Shown: in pieces, positions 33,722 through 43,379 of the stretch
How the letters are laid out: every line of letters starts with the position of its first letter
Position numbering within the stretch: position 1 is the stretch's first letter
Origin: an uncultured Desulfovibrio sp.
GTDB taxonomy: Bacteria; Desulfobacterota; Desulfovibrionia; Desulfovibrionales; Desulfovibrionaceae
Reading direction: 5' to 3'
NCBI GenBank assembly: GCA_910587035.1
Contig: CAJUMQ010000009.1
Span: forward strand, 1,297-65,296
Length of the DNA: 64,000 nucleotides
Notes under the pieces: model-generated
The model's database searches: none
What the model was told of the DNA's origin: nothing
The model's input: only the letters and a program-made list of their open reading frames with translations
Made by a program: the position numbers and the translations under genes

Positions 33722-36142
33722 TTATATGTCCAGATCCTGCACAGCAAGAGCATTGCGCTCTATGAAATCCCGCCTGGGCTCAACACGCTCGCCCATCAGC
33801 TCCTCAAAGGCATCCGAGGCGGAGATGGCATCATCCACGGAAACCTGCAGCAATGTGCGGTTTTCGGGATTCATTGTTGTGGTCCACAACTGATCGGGAT
33901 TCATCTCTCCAAGACCCTTGTAGCGCTGAATATTTATGCCTTTGCGGGCCTCATTCAGCACCATCTCCAGCAGCATGAAAATATTCTGGGCGCTTTCCTG
34001 CCCATCCTTGCGCATGAGAGTAAAGTTCAATCCTCCGCATTCATCCCTGAGACTGGCGAATTTTTGCCATGTGTTGCGGTAAAGTCTGGATGCGAAAAAC
34101 TCCCTCCCCCGTCTGGTCTGGTGCCTGCCGGAATTTTCAAAAATGGCAAAAATCCTTTCCTCGCCATCCTCGGCATTTATCTCCCTCTCGATGGTGATGG
34201 CGTATCCCTTGTCGCGCAGCCACTGGCCAAAGGCGCTCTCCCTGTCACCTGTCATAAGATCAAAATTATCCTGATCAACGCGGACAGGGCAGGTCACAAG
34301 CGCCAGGAACAGTTCTCTTGGCGTTCCGCCGCTTTCGGCCTCGGCAACTCTTTTTTCCAGATCCTCAATTCTGCGCATCAGATCAATGAGCGAACCAGTG
34401 GAAAACTTTTTGCCATTTTCTGCAACAACCGAGACATCCTGGCCCACGCGGGAAAGAAGAAATTCATTTAAGCCGGTATCGTCCTTGATGAACTTTTCAA
34501 AGCGAGAATTATGCACACGGTAAAGGGGAGGCTGCGCAATGAAGACAAAGCCCTTTTCCACCATTTCCTGATACTGGCGAAAGAAAAAGGTGAGTAACAG
34601 GGTGCGGATATGTGCGCCGTCCACATCCGCATCGGTCATGATAACAATTTTATGGTAGCGCAATTTGTCCAGATCAATGTCATCCTTGCCAATGCCTGCG
34701 CCCATTGCGGTTATAAGCGCCTTGACCTCCTTGTTGGCAAGCATCTTGTCAAAACGGGTGCGCTCCGTATTAAGAATTTTGCCGCGCAAGGGGAGTATGG
34801 CCTGATTTTTTGGGTTGCGCCCCTGTTTGGCCGAGCCGCCTGCCGAATCACCCTCCACGATAAACAGCTCGGATTCGGCTGGATCCTTGCTTTGGCAATC
34901 CGCAAGCTTGCCGGGGAGGGAATTGTCCGAAAGAGCGCCTTTTCTGCGCACCAGCTCCTTGGCGCGCCTGGCTGCCTCACGCGCCCTGGCCGCGTCAACA
35001 GCCTTGTCAATGATGGCGCGAACATCCTTGGGATTTTCCTCAAAGAAAATATTGAGCTTTTCATACACCGCGCCAGCCACCATACCGGCAATCTCACTGT
35101 TGCCAAGCTTGGTTTTTGTCTGGCCCTCAAATTGAGGCTGCGGGAGCTTGACGCTGATGACGGCTGTGAGCCCTTCACGAACATCATCACCGGTAAGGGC
35201 GGCATTTTTCATTTTTTTCAGGAGATCCTGCTGCCCTTTGATATAGCCATTGATGGCCCTTGTTAGAGCGGTGCGAAACCCCACAAGATGGGTGCCGCCT
35301 TCCTTGGTGCGGATATTGTTGGCAAAGGTGAGTATGTTTTCCTTGTAGCCGCTGTTGTATTGCAGGGCAAACTCAACATTCACATTTTCCGCCAGACTGT
35401 TGCCGTCAATAATGTTATGTATGCCCTGCTCGCCGGAGTTGAGATCGCCGACAAACTGCTTTAATCCGCCCTCCGCATGAAATACATGTTTTTCGCCACT
35501 GCGTTCATCTACGCATTCAATTGAAAGGCCGCTGTTGAGATAGGCAAGCTCCTCGAAACGCTTTTTGAGAATCTCATACGAAAACTCCTGCACCTCAAAA
35601 ATTTCCTCATCAGGCTTGAACCGGACTGTGGTGCCATGACCCTCCACGTCCTCGCCAATGACAGTGAGCTCATCCTGGGGAATACCCTTGCGATAATGCT
35701 GGCGGTATCTTTTGCCATCCCTGCGCACTATGACATCAAGCTCCTCGGAAAGGGCATTGACGCAGGAAACACCCACCCCGTGCAGGCCGCCGGACACCTT
35801 GTAGCTGTCATTGTCGAACTTGCCGCCCGCATGAAGCTTTGTCATTACCACCTGAACCGCGGGCACGCCTTCCTTGGGGTGGATGTCCACAGGAATGCCG
35901 CGGCCATTGTCCCTTACGGTGACGGAGTTGTCAGCATGCAAAGTCACGCTTATCCGGGTGCAATAACCGGCCATGGCTTCATCGATTGAATTGTCAACCA
36001 CTTCATATACCAGATGATGCAGGCCCCTGGAATCGGTTGAGCCTATGTACATGGCAGGCCGCTTGCGAACAGCGGACAAGCCCTCGAGCACAGTTATCGA
36101 TGATGCGTTGTATCCGTCATTGCCTTTGATTTCGGGAGCCAT
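33722..36142 (-). CDS. gyrB: DNA gyrase subunit B
   Basis: ATPase subunit of gyrase. The GHKL ATP-binding domain shows VYEVVDNSIDEAMAGYC (catalytic Glu/Asn), DNGRGIPVD and GGLHGVGVSCVNAL. The TOPRIM domain has EGDSAGGSAKQGRNPKNQAILPLRGKILNTE and the metal-binding DADVDGAHI. The start at 36142 is set by GAGG eight bases before; about 806 residues. The C-terminal tail EERDFIERNAL-like (RRDFIERNA) is standard. Confidence 0.97.
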   Translation of the reverse strand: MAPEIKGNDGYNASSITVLEGLSAVRKRPAMYIGSTDSRGLHHLVYEVVDNSIDEAMAGYCTRISVTLHADNSVTVRDNGRGIPVDIHPKEGVPAVQVVMTKLHAGGKFDNDSYKVSGGLHGVGVSCVNALSEELDVIVRRDGKRYRQHYRKGIPQDELTVIGEDVEGHGTTVRFKPDEEIFEVQEFSYEILKKRFEELAYLNSGLSIECVDERSGEKHVFHAEGGLKQFVGDLNSGEQGIHNIIDGNSLAENVNVEFALQYNSGYKENILTFANNIRTKEGGTHLVGFRTALTRAINGYIKGQQDLLKKMKNAALTGDDVREGLTAVISVKLPQPQFEGQTKTKLGNSEIAGMVAGAVYEKLNIFFEENPKDVRAIIDKAVDAARAREAARRAKELVRRKGALSDNSLPGKLADCQSKDPAESELFIVEGDSAGGSAKQGRNPKNQAILPLRGKILNTERTRFDKMLANKEVKALITAMGAGIGKDDIDLDKLRYHKIVIMTDADVDGAHIRTLLLTFFFRQYQEMVEKGFVFIAQPPLYRVHNSRFEKFIKDDTGLNEFLLSRVGQDVSVVAENGKKFSTGSLIDLMRRIEDLEKRVAEAESGGTPRELFLALVTCPVRVDQDNFDLMTGDRESAFGQWLRDKGYAITIEREINAEDGEERIFAIFENSGRHQTRRGREFFASRLYRNTWQKFASLRDECGGLNFTLMRKDGQESAQNIFMLLEMVLNEARKGINIQRYKGLGEMNPDQLWTTTMNPENRTLLQVSVDDAISASDAFEELMGERVEPRRDFIERNALAVQDLDI

Positions 36143-36199
36143 TAATAATCCTCTATGCTGCACATAACAGTTTGCATGCCATCATTATAATATAATAAT

Positions 36200-36345
36200 A
36201 TAGCATGTATCAGCTGAAATTGCCTAATTTCAACCATACGCGCCGGCGTTTAGCAGAAAAATTCAATTTTTCCGCTCACTCTTGCACAGACGCTTCAAAA
36301 GAAACGCCTCACATTCGCCAATTTTCAATCGGCAAATTCTCTAAA
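36200..36345 (-). repeat. Dispersed repeat, copy A
   Basis: In the dnaN-gyrB gap. Read on the minus strand it runs from TTAGAGAATTTGCCGATTGAAA to TATGGTTGAAATT and CTGATACATGCTATATT. The last 45 bases or so match the copy at 63.9 kb at about nine in ten positions, and the first part matches the copy at 49.3 kb. In the frame matching the 49.3-kb copy it holds stop codons, so any coding content has decayed. It may also supply the gyrB promoter (TATAAT lies just downstream). Confidence 0.6.
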
Positions 36346-36425
36346 ATACAAAACCGCAACAAAGTCCGGGGATTAATCCGAACGCACTTAAAAATTAATA
36401 ATCAGGCAAACCATACACCATACGG

Positions 36426-37571
36426 CTACATATTTTCCTCTTCATAAAAAATTTCAGTCGATGGCTTCATTGGCATTATTATAACTATATAATCCAGATC
36501 CTCGTCCCCTTTTATGCCGCATGGGCCCTCCTCGCCAGTAAGCATCATCTTAACTTTACCGGATGCAAAATGGCCAAAAATATCAAGAAGATTTCTGGCC
36601 GGAAAAGTTATGGCCGGCACCGAGCCATCATACTCGACCTCCATGGTTTCCGTAGCGGAACCATTCTCTGGCCCTCTGGCGGACAATGACATTTCATTGC
36701 CAGAAAAATTGAATGAGACATTCTTGTTAAATACCTGAATGCGGCCAAGGGCATCCATGGCCTCCTGACGGGACAGGTCCAGCACCGCATATTCGCCATT
36801 TTCACCGAACTTGGACAAAAAGACGTTGTAATCCGGATAGGAATGGGAGAATCTTGGGAGGGACAGCATCTCCGCCCCGTCCATCCTTCTTAAATATAAG
36901 CGTTTTTCCGTCAAATTCAATTCTATCTCATCGCCTCCTAGCCATTTTTTTATGTCCGGTAGATATTTTTTCTGGATTAGCAGTCCGTCTGGAGCCAGCA
37001 TGGCAGACAGCTCGTCATTAATAAAAGACACCATGGCGAACTGATGACCATTAAGGCCGCAGGCCTCTATGCGGCCATTGTCTCCTGGCTTGAAGTACAG
37101 ACAGGCGATGGCATCCTTGGCATCGTCATCATCTATGCAGAAAGAGACTTTCTCCAAAATATCCATAAAGAGATCGCCTGCCCAGCGCACTGCGCCATCT
37201 TCCGGAAATGGCGAGACATCCTGATACCATTCCGGATTGCTGACAGGCAATTTATAGTTGCGCCTGCCCTGCTTGAGCAGGAGATTGCCACTTTGAGGAT
37301 CAAGAGACATGCTTATCACACCGGATGGCAGCTGCCGCACAAGATCCACAAATGCGCGTCCCTGTACGCCCACGAGCCCTTCTTCCTCCACTTCCGCAGG
37401 ATAACGGCCAGTAAATTCTATATCCGCATCCGTTGTCATGATCGCCAGACTGCCTTTGGAGGCCTTGAGCCAGATGGAGCGCAGATATGCTGCCCCGGCT
37501 TTGGCTGGGATTATTCCAGCTGCCTTTTGCAGGCCCTCAGCGATTTGTTCCTTGTTTACCGCTAACTTCAT
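36426..37571 (-). CDS. dnaN: DNA polymerase III sliding clamp (beta)
   Basis: Ring-shaped processivity clamp for the replicative polymerase. The 381-residue protein shows the three-domain clamp pattern: ending of domain 1 with GRAFVDLVRQLP, a central GVISMSLDPQSGNLLLKQGRRNYKLP-type strand pair, and the domain 3 terminus DEDLDYIVIIMPMKP, where the family usually ends in YVLMPMR(L). A tail of about 11 acidic residues follows. GAGG lies eight bases before the ATG. It is 177 bases downstream of dnaA. Confidence 0.93.
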   Translation of the reverse strand: MKLAVNKEQIAEGLQKAAGIIPAKAGAAYLRSIWLKASKGSLAIMTTDADIEFTGRYPAEVEEEGLVGVQGRAFVDLVRQLPSGVISMSLDPQSGNLLLKQGRRNYKLPVSNPEWYQDVSPFPEDGAVRWAGDLFMDILEKVSFCIDDDDAKDAIACLYFKPGDNGRIEACGLNGHQFAMVSFINDELSAMLAPDGLLIQKKYLPDIKKWLGGDEIELNLTEKRLYLRRMDGAEMLSLPRFSHSYPDYNVFLSKFGENGEYAVLDLSRQEAMDALGRIQVFNKNVSFNFSGNEMSLSARGPENGSATETMEVEYDGSVPAITFPARNLLDIFGHFASGKVKMMLTGEEGPCGIKGDEDLDYIVIIMPMKPSTEIFYEEENM

Positions 37572-37748
37572 TTTATACCTCAGGCTTATTAGTATTAAAA
37601 AAAATATATTTAAAAAATTGTTGTTATTGGCTTTGGCACTTTGTGCGTTACCTGTATAACATGTTGATTTTTCAATTTATACCGATGAATCTTACATAAT
37701 CTGTTCGCGTACTTTGGCGCCATTTGACGGCTATGACGCCATGGCTGT

Positions 37749-39107
37749 TCAGGATTTTTCGAGCTCCGCCTCAATTTCTGTCAGCAAATTGTGCATATTT
37801 TTGTCAGTTAAAACCTGTGTCTCAACCTTTTTCACCGCATACATGACGGTGGTGTGATCCCTGTCGCCAAAAAGCCGCCCCAGTTCAGGGTAGGAAAGAC
37901 CCAGCTTGCGCCTGCAGAGATACATGGCAATCTGTCTGGCAAGCACATATTCCGGCTTGCGAATCTGCCCAAGCAGGTCATCTACTTTCAACCCAAGCTT
38001 ATGGCTGACATTGCCAAGTATGTGGTTCCAGTCCGGTGTCTTGTCGCGTTTGCCAATGCCGAGCATTTTTTCAATGTCCGTCATTTTGGGCTTGCGTCTG
38101 TTCAGTTTGGCAAAAAAATCGATTTTTCGCAAAATACCGGCTATCTGCGAAATTCTCAAAGTTTTTCTGGCTATTAAAAGCATCTGCTCGCGTGTGAATC
38201 GATACTGCGACTGTTGGGCCGCATATTCCAGATAGCGCAGGCGCACATCAAGATCCGGCTCCCGCAACTCAAAAATCAGGCAGCCCTCCAGGCGGGATCG
38301 CAGCCTGGGCGCGAATTTGTCTGTATCAGGAGCGCTGAAGGTGGCAGCGAGCACAATCCGGCTGCGGGTTGCATGGACATCCGGACTTTTTGTGCCAATG
38401 TCCTGCACGCCATCAAGAACACTTGCCAGAACATTTTGCAGGTCTTCGTTTTGTGTAAGGTCCTGCACATCATCCACAAGCAGAAAATCATGCCATAGCC
38501 AGTATAATCCGGCACTTGCGTGGTTTAGCGCATGATTTTGGCAAAATGTTCTGGCGACAGCTTTTTCACCCTTCAGGCCCTGGCATAGCAAATATTCATG
38601 GAGGGAATTAAGCAGATGGGTTTTGCCGGACCCACTTGGGCCGCATAGAAAAATGGACATGGGGCCACTGTCATCTCCAGCGTCGCCTCCAGTGGCAATC
38701 TGTCTCAATGCAGCCAGAGGCTGATAGTTTTTTTCGTTGGCTATGAAATCATGAAAGATATCCTTTTTTCCCAACACTGTCGCGTCACGATTTTTATTGT
38801 GTCCTTGAACGCGTTTTGGGAGAAATGGACTTAAATCTGGCAAGTTGCCGACAGCCCCTATATAGTCAATACGGGATTTGGCAGGCAGAATATCAGAAAC
38901 GAGCCTTTCAAATTTTACTTGCCAGTTATTCCGAAACCAATGGGAAAAATGGCTGTGCGCGAAGCCGACCTGAATCGAGTTCTCCCCTACGCGCAGCTCA
39001 AGGCCAGCCAGCCAGGATATGGATTCCCCTCTTTCCTCAAGTTTGTCGCGAATGGCGGCTTTTAAATCCTGTCCGGAAAATTCCGCAGCTGGCACTTGCC
39101 TGTTCAT
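37749..39107 (-). CDS. dnaA: Chromosomal replication initiator DnaA
   Basis: AAA+ initiator that opens the replication origin. The 452-residue protein is divergent but complete: N-terminal domain I, Walker A GPSGSGKTHLL (residues 156-166), Walker B LLVDDVQDL, sensor/arginine-finger region APRLRSRLEGC, and a C-terminal domain IV with the DnaA signature GDRDHTTVMYAVKKV. AAA+ Walker B DD replaces the more common DDIQF by DDVQDL. Its gene lies only 14 bases after the AGCS symporter gene, so there is no origin-sized gap directly upstream. Confidence 0.93.
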   Translation of the reverse strand: MNRQVPAAEFSGQDLKAAIRDKLEERGESISWLAGLELRVGENSIQVGFAHSHFSHWFRNNWQVKFERLVSDILPAKSRIDYIGAVGNLPDLSPFLPKRVQGHNKNRDATVLGKKDIFHDFIANEKNYQPLAALRQIATGGDAGDDSGPMSIFLCGPSGSGKTHLLNSLHEYLLCQGLKGEKAVARTFCQNHALNHASAGLYWLWHDFLLVDDVQDLTQNEDLQNVLASVLDGVQDIGTKSPDVHATRSRIVLAATFSAPDTDKFAPRLRSRLEGCLIFELREPDLDVRLRYLEYAAQQSQYRFTREQMLLIARKTLRISQIAGILRKIDFFAKLNRRKPKMTDIEKMLGIGKRDKTPDWNHILGNVSHKLGLKVDDLLGQIRKPEYVLARQIAMYLCRRKLGLSYPELGRLFGDRDHTTVMYAVKKVETQVLTDKNMHNLLTEIEAELEKS

Positions 39108-39121
39108 ATTACGGTTTGAAG

Positions 39122-40519
39122 TCAGTCGGATGCTGATTTAATCCTGGTTCCAGGCGCCTGTGCCAGCAGTGTCTCAAATTCATTCAGATGCTTTACCACC
39201 ACCTTGTGGAGAGCCCACAGAGCAATGAGGTTAGGAAGCACCATGAGACCATTAAAAAGATCTGCCAGTTGCCAGACAAAATCTACATGCAGCATGGAGC
39301 CACAGGTGACGAACAGGATGGCAATTATTCTGTACACCCCCACGCCATGTCCATTAAAGAGGAAGCGAACATTCTGCGCCCCAAAGAAATACCAGCCAAC
39401 TATGGTGGAAAAGGCGAAAAAGAACAGGCATATGGCTACAAATGCCTGCCCTGGCGTGCCCATATCAACAGTATATGCCGCCTGTGTGAGTTTGATTCCT
39501 GTCAGGGCGTCCGGTCCAAAGCTGAGAGTCCCAGAAACAAGAATGACCATGCCTGTGAAGGTTATGATCACAAATGTTGTAAATACGCCAAACATGGCCA
39601 CCAGACCCTGCTGGCACGGATGCTCAACCTTGGCGACTGCATGCGCATGAGGGGTTGAGCCCATGCCGGCTTCATTGGCAAAAAGGCCTCTGGCTACGCC
39701 ATAACGCATTGCCTCGCGCATGGTTATGCCGGTGGCTCCTCCTAGTATGGCCTGAGGATCAAAGGCAGCCTTAAAAATCATTGAAAAAGCTGGCAAAATC
39801 GCGTGCCCATGCTCAAAAAGCACATAACTGCCACCGATTATGTATAAAAAGGCCATGGTGGGCACCAGTTTTTCCGTAACACTGGCAATTCTGCCAATGC
39901 CGCCAATAAAAACCAGGGCGGCCAAAAGCCCGGTGACGATGCCGACAGCAATTTTATTAAATCCAAATGCGCCCTCACAGGCCTCGGCAATGGTGTTTGC
40001 CTGTACCATATTGCCGATGAATCCAAGGGCGACAATAATGGCTATGGCAAAGAATATGGCCAGAGGTTTGGCCTTTTCTCCCATGCCACGGGTTATGTAC
40101 CAGGCTGGCCCACCCACCACGTGGCCTTCGCTGTCTTTTGTTTTATATACTTGGGCCAGGACGGCTTCGGCAAAAATGGTGGCCATGCCAAAGAAGGCAG
40201 CCAGCCAGAGCCAGAGAAGAGCTCCAGGGCCGCCAAGAACAATGGCAGTGGCGGTGCCCGCAACATTGCCTGTGCCAACCTGGGCGGCAATGGCTGTTGC
40301 CAGGGCCTGGAAGGAGCTCATGCCTGCATTGTCGGCACGTTTTCCAAAAAGCGATGCTCCCCCGCATATGTAGCGCAAGGCAAGACCAAATTTGCGGATT
40401 TGCACAAATCTCAGGCGTATGGTGTAGAAGAGTCCCGTGCCGCATAGCAGGGGAACAAGGAAAAGGGTACCCCATAGAAAACTGTTAAAGTCTGTCACCC
40501 AGCGGGTTAATTCAACCAT
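39122..40519 (-). CDS. Alanine/glycine:cation symporter (AGCS family)
   Basis: A Na+ or H+-coupled amino-acid importer with about ten or more membrane helices. The AGCS signature is clear: GTGNVAGTATAIVLGGPGALLWLW with the downstream KDSEGHVVGGPAWYITRGM, and later ANEAGMGSTPHAHAVAKVEHP. 465 residues. It is the first gene ahead of dnaA and is separated by about 240 bases from the upstream sigma-54 activator on the same strand, a possible site of sigma-54 control. Confidence 0.93.
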   Translation of the reverse strand: MVELTRWVTDFNSFLWGTLFLVPLLCGTGLFYTIRLRFVQIRKFGLALRYICGGASLFGKRADNAGMSSFQALATAIAAQVGTGNVAGTATAIVLGGPGALLWLWLAAFFGMATIFAEAVLAQVYKTKDSEGHVVGGPAWYITRGMGEKAKPLAIFFAIAIIVALGFIGNMVQANTIAEACEGAFGFNKIAVGIVTGLLAALVFIGGIGRIASVTEKLVPTMAFLYIIGGSYVLFEHGHAILPAFSMIFKAAFDPQAILGGATGITMREAMRYGVARGLFANEAGMGSTPHAHAVAKVEHPCQQGLVAMFGVFTTFVIITFTGMVILVSGTLSFGPDALTGIKLTQAAYTVDMGTPGQAFVAICLFFFAFSTIVGWYFFGAQNVRFLFNGHGVGVYRIIAILFVTCGSMLHVDFVWQLADLFNGLMVLPNLIALWALHKVVVKHLNEFETLLAQAPGTRIKSASD

Positions 40520-40553
40520 TGGATTCTCGTTGTCGTGGAGGTTTACAATATTT

Positions 40554-40572
40554 GCGGCACAGGCAATGCCAA
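40554..40572 (-). promoter_or_regulatory. Candidate sigma-54 promoter ahead of the AGCS gene
   Basis: On the minus strand TTGGCATTGCCTGTGCCGC has the GG (-24) and GC (-12) dinucleotides separated by ten bases, as sigma-54 needs. The -12 element (TGTGC) is imperfect. The neighbouring gene encodes a sigma-54 activator, which makes the site plausible but does not prove it. Confidence 0.25.
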
Positions 40573-40762
40573 GGACTTATCCATTGCGGACAGGGCATTG
40601 TCTGCTTTTTAAAATGTAAAAGCACCTGCTATGGAAAATGGAGGCGGTCAGTGTCGCTTAAAGCCAAAATTGTCAAAATCCCCACCGGATTGAATGCCGC
40701 AACCGATGGCGCTGGCAAGGCAAAATACACTTTTTTTGGTTAATTAAAAAACTTGACATCAG

Positions 40763-42256
40763 CTAATCCACCGGAGTGCCCTGCGCCCTGTATTCATTCA
40801 GCTTGTTGCGCAATGTGCGCACGGAGATGCCAAGCAGTTCGGCCGCCTGGGTGCGATTGCCACTGGTGGCCACAAGTCCTTTGGCTATCATTATTCTTTC
40901 CATTTCATGAAGAGGTATGACGGACCCACCGAAAGCTTCAGGCAGGGCAGTGAGAGAGCCGGCCTTTTCCCCAATTATGCCTGTATGCAAGCTGGCGCCA
41001 TCTCCGGCATTTTCCGGGCAAATGTCGCTGTCGTCTTCCTGATCATCCTTTTCGCCCACTTCCTCATCAAAAAGGGGCCAGTCATCACTTTCCAGCAGAA
41101 AATGCGCAGGTGCAATATCCTGGCCATTGGCCAGCAGCACTGCCCTTTCCATGAGATTTTGCAGCTCGCGCACATTTCCTGGAAAGGAATATTCCTTAAG
41201 CCAGCGCGCGGCCTCCATGGACAGCCCACATGGGGGCAGGCTGTATTCGCGCACGTACATGTCAACAAAAAATCTCGCGAGTTCAAGCACATCGTTGCCA
41301 CGATCCCGCAGGGATGGCAGGCGCAGGGGAATGACATTGAGCCTGAAATAGAGATCCTGACGAAATTTGCCCTGCTTGACCCAGTCTTCAAGATCCCTGT
41401 TGGTAGTGGCGAGAACGCGAACATCAACCGAGACAGTTTCAGCGCCGCCAACCCTGTCTATCTCTCCCTCCTGGAGCACGCGCAGAAGTTTGGCCTGCAG
41501 GGCAAGATCCATCTCCGATATTTCGTCCAGAAGGATGGTGCCTCCGCTTGCTAGTTCGAATCTGCCAAGCTTGCGGGCTATGGCTCCGGTAAATGCGCCT
41601 TTTTCGTGTCCAAAAAGTTCGCTTTCAAGTAGATGCTCGGGCAGAGCTGCGCAGTTGACGGCCACAAAGGGTCCATTGGCGCGTTTGCTGTGGGCATGCA
41701 GATAACGGGCGAACATTTCCTTGCCAGTACCGGATTCGCCGGTGATTAGTACCGTGGCCTTTGATGGCGCCACCTGCCTGGCAAGCTGCATGACCCTGGC
41801 TATGGCAGGGTTGCGGCCCACAATTTTGGGCTGGGCGCTCTTTTTATTGTAATCCGGTTTGTGGCCGCCAAGAGTGCTGATGGATGGTACAGGAAATGGA
41901 GCAGGAGTCTCCTTGAGCATGGCAATCACCTTGTCCGCTTCCACGGGCTCCAGCCAATAGTCTTTTGCGCCAAGGCTCAAATATTTTTCAGCATCTTCTG
42001 GGCTCCCCCGTTCAGACATTATGATGACAGGCGGAAAACCAGGGTTGTCAGCGGCATATGCCAGCAAATCCTCAACCCTGTATCCCGGCAGCTGTGTCCT
42101 GGAAAACACAAGAGCGGGTTCCTCCTTGCGCACGGCGGAAATAGCGGCTTTTAAATTTTCCGCTATTCCAAGCTCAATGCTGGCATCACGCAAGGGTGTA
42201 AAGAGTGAAGTGACTGCCTTTGATGGTGCGATAAATAGCAAACGATGGTTGGCCAT
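40763..42256 (-). CDS. Sigma-54-dependent activator with degenerate receiver domain
   Basis: NtrC-type transcription activator of 497 residues from the ATG at 42256. The central AAA+ domain has Walker A GESGTGKE, the sigma-54 contact loop GAFTGA, Walker B GGTILLDEISEM and the R-finger region; the C-terminus is a Fis-type helix-turn-helix (NRTQAAELLGISVRTLRNKL). The N-terminal domain has the receiver fold outline, but the phosphoacceptor Asp position is Arg53 (VFSRTQLPG) and the conserved Lys is Glu (LEP). It is therefore probably not controlled by phosphorylation. Target genes are unknown; the AGCS gene is one candidate. Confidence 0.9.
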   Translation of the reverse strand: MANHRLLFIAPSKAVTSLFTPLRDASIELGIAENLKAAISAVRKEEPALVFSRTQLPGYRVEDLLAYAADNPGFPPVIIMSERGSPEDAEKYLSLGAKDYWLEPVEADKVIAMLKETPAPFPVPSISTLGGHKPDYNKKSAQPKIVGRNPAIARVMQLARQVAPSKATVLITGESGTGKEMFARYLHAHSKRANGPFVAVNCAALPEHLLESELFGHEKGAFTGAIARKLGRFELASGGTILLDEISEMDLALQAKLLRVLQEGEIDRVGGAETVSVDVRVLATTNRDLEDWVKQGKFRQDLYFRLNVIPLRLPSLRDRGNDVLELARFFVDMYVREYSLPPCGLSMEAARWLKEYSFPGNVRELQNLMERAVLLANGQDIAPAHFLLESDDWPLFDEEVGEKDDQEDDSDICPENAGDGASLHTGIIGEKAGSLTALPEAFGGSVIPLHEMERIMIAKGLVATSGNRTQAAELLGISVRTLRNKLNEYRAQGTPVD

Positions 42257-42344
42257 GCAGTTTTTTATCTTTTCATTGCCTGTAATGCAAGGAAGGCAGA
42301 CTGGCAACTTTACGAAAAAATCAAAAAAAGTTAGTATCTGCCGC

Positions 42345-43346
42345 ATGACAAGAAACCATGCAGTGCTTGCCGGGCCATTCTCAATCGCCCTGTTTGGCAT
42401 TATATTTTGCGTGTGGAGCGCTTTTGGCAATGATGTCAATTTTTGTGTGACCACCGGATGCACACTCTATCAGGACTTCACCATTGCCGGCATATCCCTT
42501 TGGTGGTTTGGCACAGCGTCCTTCACCATCCTCGCCGGATGCTCCCTGCTGGGGCAGGCCGGAGCCGGAAAAAAACTTGCCGCCCTGTTTCTGTTTGGCG
42601 ATATATGCCTTCTGCTCCTCATGGCTGTCACAGCGCCATGCGTCAGCTGCCTCGTGGCGGCGCTTCTTTTTGCCCTGTGCTATTTTCTTTTCCGCAGATC
42701 AGATTTTTTTGCCCGGTCGCAGAAGCAGCCGGCGGTTCCCGGACGTTCCATGCTCCTCCTGGTCTGGACTTTGCTTTTTTTCATAAACATAGGGCAGGTG
42801 GCGCGTTCCCAGCTGGATGTCTGGCCAATTCTTGACGAAAGCGGCGATGCGCATATGCGCATGTTTTTTTCCCCATCCTGTAAATATTGCATTGAGGGCA
42901 TAAATGTGCTCTCAGGCAACGTGAATACGGCATTTTATCCTGTGGCGGAAAATGATGCGGACATTTTCCGTCTTGCCAAAATTAAGGAATTTCTGGATCA
43001 GGGCATGAGCCTTGCCGAGGCCATGGGCCAGAGCGAAGATGTCGAGGCTGGTAGTTTTCTTTCATCGCTCAGGCCTGAATTTTTGCTGCTTCGGTTACGC
43101 CTGCTAATTAACAAAGCGCATATATTTGGAGCCGGTTCCAGCGGCGTTCCATTTTTTGAAATACGCGGCCTGCCCCCATCAGTGCAGGCAAAGGTAGAGG
43201 AAAGAGGCCGTAAACCGGCGTTTCGCGCAACAGATCCAAATGGAAGATATTCCGGATCTCAGAATCCTCCAGATGAGCGACTCCCCATGGAGCTTGGTGA
43301 TTTTGGACAATGTGGTGGCGCCGAGCCCTGTCCTCCAGGTAATTAA
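42345..43346 (+). CDS. VKOR-like disulfide-forming membrane protein with thioredoxin-like part
   Basis: A vitamin K epoxide reductase-family protein that probably makes disulfides in the periplasm, replacing DsbB/DsbA. The VKOR core has the loop cysteines Cys34 and Cys39 and the redox pair Cys99-x2-Cys102 within four to five membrane helices. A thioredoxin-like C-terminal domain follows with CKYC at about residues 179-182. The tail is unusual, polar and Pro-rich, with Cys323 and Cys329 (CGGAEPC). The ATG at 42345 is used; the open frame extends back into the divergent activator gene. It is 33 bases ahead of ppiD, forming a periplasmic folding pair. Confidence 0.78.
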   Translation: MTRNHAVLAGPFSIALFGIIFCVWSAFGNDVNFCVTTGCTLYQDFTIAGISLWWFGTASFTILAGCSLLGQAGAGKKLAALFLFGDICLLLLMAVTAPCVSCLVAALLFALCYFLFRRSDFFARSQKQPAVPGRSMLLLVWTLLFFINIGQVARSQLDVWPILDESGDAHMRMFFSPSCKYCIEGINVLSGNVNTAFYPVAENDADIFRLAKIKEFLDQGMSLAEAMGQSEDVEAGSFLSSLRPEFLLLRLRLLINKAHIFGAGSSGVPFFEIRGLPPSVQAKVEERGRKPAFRATDPNGRYSGSQNPPDERLPMELGDFGQCGGAEPCPPGN

Positions 43347-43379
43347 ATCCGATTTTTTTCCTCAAAAACATGGCGGTAA

